Part shown: positions 6,198 through 9,279 of the stretch, one piece after another | How positions within the stretch are numbered: the stretch's first letter is position 1 | Layout of the letters: each line of letters starts with the position of its first letter | Assembly (NCBI GenBank): GCA_012735335.1 | Contig: JAAYHO010000176.1 | Coordinates: 1 to 9,279 of the forward strand | Source: Gammaproteobacteria bacterium | Lineage (GTDB): Bacteria; Pseudomonadota; Gammaproteobacteria; Pseudomonadales; Pseudomonadaceae | DNA: 9,279 nucleotides | Direction of reading: 5' to 3' | Made by a program: the position numbers and the translations under genes | The notes under the pieces: generated by a model | Seen by the model: the letters and a program-made list of their open reading frames with translations, nothing else | Told to the model about the DNA's origin: nothing | Databases searched by the model: none

Positions 6198-8237
6198 ATG
6201 AAAAAGTTTGATACCACCAACATAGTCTCCACTCTGCGCAGCAACCGTACCATCAGTGCACTGTTTGCCGCGCTTGTCATCTCGTTGATTCTGCTGTTCG
6301 CGAACTTCGTGTATCTGAACGTGCAGAGTTCCTACGACACCGAATATATCGGTCACTCGGGTGAACTGCGGGTACTCTCCCAGCAGATCTCCAAGTCGGC
6401 GACCGAGGCGGCGACCGGGACCCGTGAGGCCTTCCCGCTGCTGCTGCAGGCGCGCAATGACTACGAGGAGCGCTGGCGCTACCTGACCGACGGTCGGGAT
6501 GAGACCGGCCTGCCCCCTACCCCTGGTGCGCTGAGCGAGCAGCTGGAGCGCGCCCGTGCCGACTGGGACAAGGTACGCACCAATGCCGACGCCATTCTCA
6601 GCAGTCAGAATACGGTACTGTCCCTGCACGAGGTAGCTGCGCAACTGTCTGACACGGTTCCGCAGTTGCAGGTGGAATATGAAGAGGTGGTGGACGTGCT
6701 GATCGACAGCGGTGCCGGTCCTCACCAGGTATCCATGGCCCAGCGCCAGTCACTGCTGGCCGAGCGTATCCTCGGTTCGGTCAACCGGGTACTGACCGGT
6801 GACGCCGATGCGGTGATGGCCGCGGACAGCTTTGGCCGTGACGCCGCGTTGTTCGGTCGGGTACTGGAGGGCATGCTGCAGGGTAACGACGTACTCGGCA
6901 TCACCCGGGTGACCGACCTCGACGCAGTCGGCCGTCTGGAAGAGATTGCCGACCTGTTCAGCTATGTGTCCGACTCGGTCGAGCAGATTCTGCTGACCTC
7001 CCCCGAGCTGTATCAGGTACGGACTGCAGCGAACAACATCTTCACCGACTCCCAGGTTCTGCTGGATAACGTCTCCGACCTGTCGCAGGCGTTTGAACAG
7101 CGCAGCAGCGGTCGCTGGCTCAACACCCTGTTCGGTTACCTGCTGGGTATCATCGCGCTGGGCAGTATTCTGCTGATCGGTCTGCAGATGACCCGCGAAA
7201 CCCGTCAGCGTCTGACGGAGACGGCGGCTACCAACGAGCGTAACCAGGCGGCGATTCTGCGTCTGCTGGACGAAATTGCCGACCTCGCCGACGGTGACCT
7301 GACCGCCGAAGCCACGGTAACCGAGGACTTCACCGGCGCCATCGCCGACTCCATCAACTACTCCATCGACCAACTGCGGGCGCTGGTACAGACCATTAAC
7401 GAGACAGCCCTGCAGGTAGCGTCGGCAGCCCAGGAAACCCAGGGTACCGCCATGCACCTGGCCGAAGCCTCCGAACACCAGGCTCAGGAAATTGCCGGTG
7501 CCTCGGCAGCGGTTAACGAAATGGCCGTGTCGATTGACCAGGTATCGGCCAACGCCGCCGAATCAGCGGCGGTAGCGGAACGCTCGGTAGCCATCGCCAA
7601 CAAGGGTAACGAGGTAGTACAGAGCACCATTATCGGCATGGACACCATCCGCGAACAGATCCAGGACACCTCCAAGCGGATCAAGCGGCTGGGTGAGTCG
7701 TCCCAGGAGATTGGTGACATCGTAAGTCTGATCAACGATATTGCCGACCAGACCAACATTCTGGCTCTGAACGCGGCGATCCAGGCAGCCATGGCCGGTG
7801 ATGCCGGACGTGGTTTTGCGGTGGTGGCGGATGAGGTACAGCGTCTGGCGGAGCGTTCCTCGGCAGCCACCAAGCAGATCGAAGCACTGGTGAAAACCAT
7901 TCAGACCGACACCAACGAAGCGGTTATCTCGATGGAGCAGACCACTTCCGAGGTGGTCAGCGGTGCCCGCCTGACCCAGGATGCGGGTGTGGCACTGGAG
8001 GAGATCGAAAAGGTATCCACCAGCCTCGCTGCGCTGATCCAGAACATCTCCAACGCGGCACGTCAGCAAGCCTCGTCTGCCGGTCACATCTCCAACACGA
8101 TGAACGTGATTCAGGAGATCACCTCGCAGACCTCCGCTGGTACCACCACTACCGCGCGCAGCATTGGTGAGCTGGCCACGCTGGCCGAGAGCATGCGTCA
8201 ATCGGTAGACGGTTTCACCCTCCCCGGGCAGAACTGA
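6198..8237 (+). CDS. pilJ: Type IV pilus methyl-accepting chemotaxis receptor PilJ
   Basis: 679-residue inner-membrane receptor of the Pil-Chp system. Layout: a short cytoplasmic start; membrane segment 1 at about 19-40; a large, mostly helical periplasmic region at about 41-308 (PilJ-type sensor, two repeats of the type IV pilus transducer domain); membrane segment 2 at about 309-330; a HAMP-like segment at about 331-400; and an MCP signalling hairpin at about 401-665. The hairpin tip is at 513-545, with NILALNAAI (520-528) and [18 protein letters not shown] (537-554). The tip is not canonical: where most receptors have E, R and E, this one has Gln529, Met532 and Asp535, as I remember for PilJ of P. 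aeruginosa. There is no CheR-binding pentapeptide at the C-terminus. In P. aeruginosa PilJ senses surface contact, partly through the pilin PilA. The start at 6198 has AGGGG 7 nt upstream. Confidence 0.97.
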   Translation: MKKFDTTNIVSTLRSNRTISALFAALVISLILLFANFVYLNVQSSYDTEYIGHSGELRVLSQQISKSATEAATGTREAFPLLLQARNDYEERWRYLTDGRDETGLPPTPGALSEQLERARADWDKVRTNADAILSSQNTVLSLHEVAAQLSDTVPQLQVEYEEVVDVLIDSGAGPHQVSMAQRQSLLAERILGSVNRVLTGDADAVMAADSFGRDAALFGRVLEGMLQGNDVLGITRVTDLDAVGRLEEIADLFSYVSDSVEQILLTSPELYQVRTAANNIFTDSQVLLDNVSDLSQAFEQRSSGRWLNTLFGYLLGIIALGSILLIGLQMTRETRQRLTETAATNERNQAAILRLLDEIADLADGDLTAEATVTEDFTGAIADSINYSIDQLRALVQTINETALQVASAAQETQGTAMHLAEASEHQAQEIAGASAAVNEMAVSIDQVSANAAESAAVAERSVAIANKGNEVVQSTIIGMDTIREQIQDTSKRIKRLGESSQEIGDIVSLINDIADQTNILALNAAIQAAMAGDAGRGFAVVADEVQRLAERSSAATKQIEALVKTIQTDTNEAVISMEQTTSEVVSGARLTQDAGVALEEIEKVSTSLAALIQNISNAARQQASSAGHISNTMNVIQEITSQTSAGTTTTARSIGELATLAESMRQSVDGFTLPGQN

Positions 8238-8248
8238 GGGTAGCGCAA

Positions 8249-8270
8249 GGGGCGGCCATGGGGCCGCTCC
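8249..8270 (+). other. Strong hairpin between pilJ and pilK
   Basis: GGGGCGGCC (8249-8257) and GGCCGCTCC (8262-8270) can pair as nine consecutive base pairs, one of them G-U, closing a four-base ATGG loop. It lies in the 60-nt gap after the pilJ stop and 27 nt before the pilK GTG. No run of T follows on either strand, so it is not a classical intrinsic terminator. It could mark a processing or stability boundary in the mRNA, or lower expression of the distal genes. Pairing is read directly from the sequence; function is inferred. Confidence 0.55.
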
Positions 8271-8297
8271 CACCAAGAGCACAGCGAGGGTCGCAAC

Positions 8298-9179
8298 GTG
8301 CAGACAACGCCGCACTGGTCATTGGAGAAGTTGCCAGACATGGACGGACAGCAGTTCCGTCAATGGCAGGCGTTATTGGAGTTGCGCACCGGCGTGTGCG
8401 TCAGCGCCGAGCGCCAGTCCTATCTCCAGACCAGCCTCGGCACGCGCATGCGCGCTCTGGGTATCCGCGACTATCAGGCCTACTACGAACATGTCACCGA
8501 GGGCATCAGCGGCGCTCTGGAGTGGTCGGCGCTGGTGGAATGCCTGACCGTGCGTGAAACCAGCTTCATGCGCCATCGTGCCTCCTTCGACTGCGTGGCG
8601 CGGGTGGTGCGCGAGCGGTTGCAACAGCCGCTGGGCCGCCCGCTGCAACTGTGGAGCGTGGGCTGTGCCAGTGGTGAGGAAGCCTACTCGCTGGCCATGG
8701 TGGTCGAGCAGGCGCTCAGAGACGTTGGTCAGCAGCGTCGGGACTACGGCATCTGGGCGACCGATATCAGTCAGCAGGCGCTGGATCAGGCGCGACAGGG
8801 GCTCTACTCCAGTCGTCGTCTGGGCGGACTGAAGGATACGGAAACCCGTCAATGGCTGACACAAACGCCGGATGGACAGTATCAGGTGGCGGCTGCGCTA
8901 CGTGAGCGGGTGTGTTTCACCCGGCTGAACATTCTCGAACTGGCCCAGGCTCCGATACGGGACCTGGATATCATCTTCTGCCAGAACCTGCTCATCTACT
9001 TTCGGCGCTGGCGCCGTCGCGAACTGCTCAACCAGCTGGCAAGCCGGTTGGCACCGGGCGGCATGCTGGTGATCGGGCCAGGTGAAATAATGGACTGGGA
9101 CAATCCCCTGCTTGAGTCGGTATCCGATGACCGGGTACAGGCCTACAAGCGCAGGGAATGCATGGAATGTCTGGAGTGA
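8298..9179 (+). CDS. pilK: CheR-family methyltransferase PilK
   Basis: 293-residue cytoplasmic SAM-dependent methyltransferase, expected to methylate glutamates of PilJ and so adapt Pil-Chp signalling. A helical CheR N-terminal domain (about 15-75) is followed by TVRETSFMR (84-92), the SAM-binding motif VGCASGEEAYSL (121-132), ATDIS (154-158) with the adenosine-binding Asp, FCQNLLIYF (227-235) and the final strand region around LVIGPGE (257-263). The motif FCRNVLIYF usual in CheR reads Q for R here (Gln229). The start is GTG at 8298, supported by GAGGG at 8286-8290 seven nt upstream; an in-frame ATG at 8340 has no ribosome-binding site and would remove 14 residues. chpA begins 2 nt after the stop. 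Confidence 0.95.
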   Translation: MQTTPHWSLEKLPDMDGQQFRQWQALLELRTGVCVSAERQSYLQTSLGTRMRALGIRDYQAYYEHVTEGISGALEWSALVECLTVRETSFMRHRASFDCVARVVRERLQQPLGRPLQLWSVGCASGEEAYSLAMVVEQALRDVGQQRRDYGIWATDISQQALDQARQGLYSSRRLGGLKDTETRQWLTQTPDGQYQVAAALRERVCFTRLNILELAQAPIRDLDIIFCQNLLIYFRRWRRRELLNQLASRLAPGGMLVIGPGEIMDWDNPLLESVSDDRVQAYKRRECMECLE

Positions 9180-9181
9180 CT

Positions 9182-9279
9182 ATGGGTGATCGGCATGATT
9201 ATGTCGCCCTCGACTGGGTTAAAGGCGAAATTTCCGAGACGCTGAATCAGGCGCGCCAGGCACTGGAAGCCTATGTGGA
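9182..9279 (+). CDS. chpA: ChpA hybrid chemotaxis histidine kinase (N-terminal 32 codons only)
   Basis: Only the first 32 codons and two further bases are inside the window. The peptide begins MGDRHDYVALDWVKGE and agrees closely with my memory of the P. aeruginosa ChpA N-terminus. The full protein is a very large CheA-like kinase with several histidine-, serine- or threonine-containing phosphotransfer domains, a kinase core, a CheW-like domain and a C-terminal receiver; none of those can be seen here. The ATG lies 2 nt after the pilK stop, with GGAG at 9173-9176 inside the end of pilK as ribosome-binding site, so translation is probably coupled. The identity rests on this short match plus gene order. 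Confidence 0.9.
   Translation, partial: MGDRHDYVALDWVKGEISETLNQARQALEAYV

Noticed and set aside
6750..7478. Minus-strand open frames inside pilJ (also 7563-8315 and 6153-6725)
   Set aside because: They are antisense to a receptor whose full domain structure is intact, and contain no motif or ribosome-binding site that I can support.
1..9279. A previously undescribed system, defence island or mobile element
   Set aside because: Every gene has a clear family assignment, gene order matches the known Pseudomonas pyrB-to-chpA region as I remember it, and no integrase, transposase, terminal repeat, CRISPR-like array or abrupt composition change was seen.

Overview
The window looks like core chromosome of a GC-rich gammaproteobacterium, almost certainly a Pseudomonas or a close relative such as Halopseudomonas. 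Every gene can be named, and the order pyrB-pyrR-ruvX-yqgE-tonB-gshB / pilG-pilH-pilI-pilJ-pilK-chpA matches, as I remember it, the PA0402-PA0413 region of P. aeruginosa. Protein lengths agree with that family (PyrR 170, AlgH/YqgE 189, PilH 121, PilI 178 residues). I see no mobile element, CRISPR array, rRNA or tRNA, and no sign of recent transfer.

Left half (1-4491), minus strand. In transcription order the genes are gshB (glutathione synthetase), a TonB-family energy transducer resembling TonB3, yqgE/algH, ruvX (yqgF), pyrR and pyrB. The pyrB end is cut off by the window edge. From yqgE to pyrB the genes overlap or nearly touch: 1 nt at yqgE/ruvX, a 1-4 nt overlap or contact at ruvX/pyrR depending on the pyrR start, and 5 nt between pyrR and pyrB. 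They are probably one translationally coupled unit of housekeeping functions: Holliday-junction or 16S rRNA processing (RuvX) and pyrimidine synthesis (PyrR, PyrB). tonB and gshB are separated by small gaps of 61 nt (yqgE-tonB) and 50 nt (tonB-gshB).

Middle (4492-4711). A 220-bp divergent intergenic region must hold the promoters for gshB (leftward) and the pil-chp operon (rightward). Only weak sigma70-like -10 candidates can be proposed by eye.

Right half (4712-9279), plus strand. This is the Pil-Chp chemosensory system controlling type IV pili, twitching and surface sensing: pilG and pilH (single-domain response regulators), pilI (CheW-like adaptor), pilJ (methyl-accepting receptor), pilK (CheR-like methyltransferase) and the first 32 codons of chpA (hybrid CheA kinase). 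PilJ senses at the inner membrane, PilI couples it to ChpA, ChpA phosphorylates PilG and PilH, and PilK methylates the receptor. The TonB3-like gene is on the other strand, but its P. aeruginosa counterpart is also reported to affect twitching, so both halves have a link to pili.

The window does not appear to contain a new system. The points worth a second look are small: replaced trimer-contact residues at the PilJ signalling tip, a strong hairpin between pilJ and pilK just before a GTG-start methyltransferase, a duplicated ribosome-binding-site-like repeat before pilJ, a possible leaderless promoter for yqgE, and a TonB with no ExbB/ExbD next to it.
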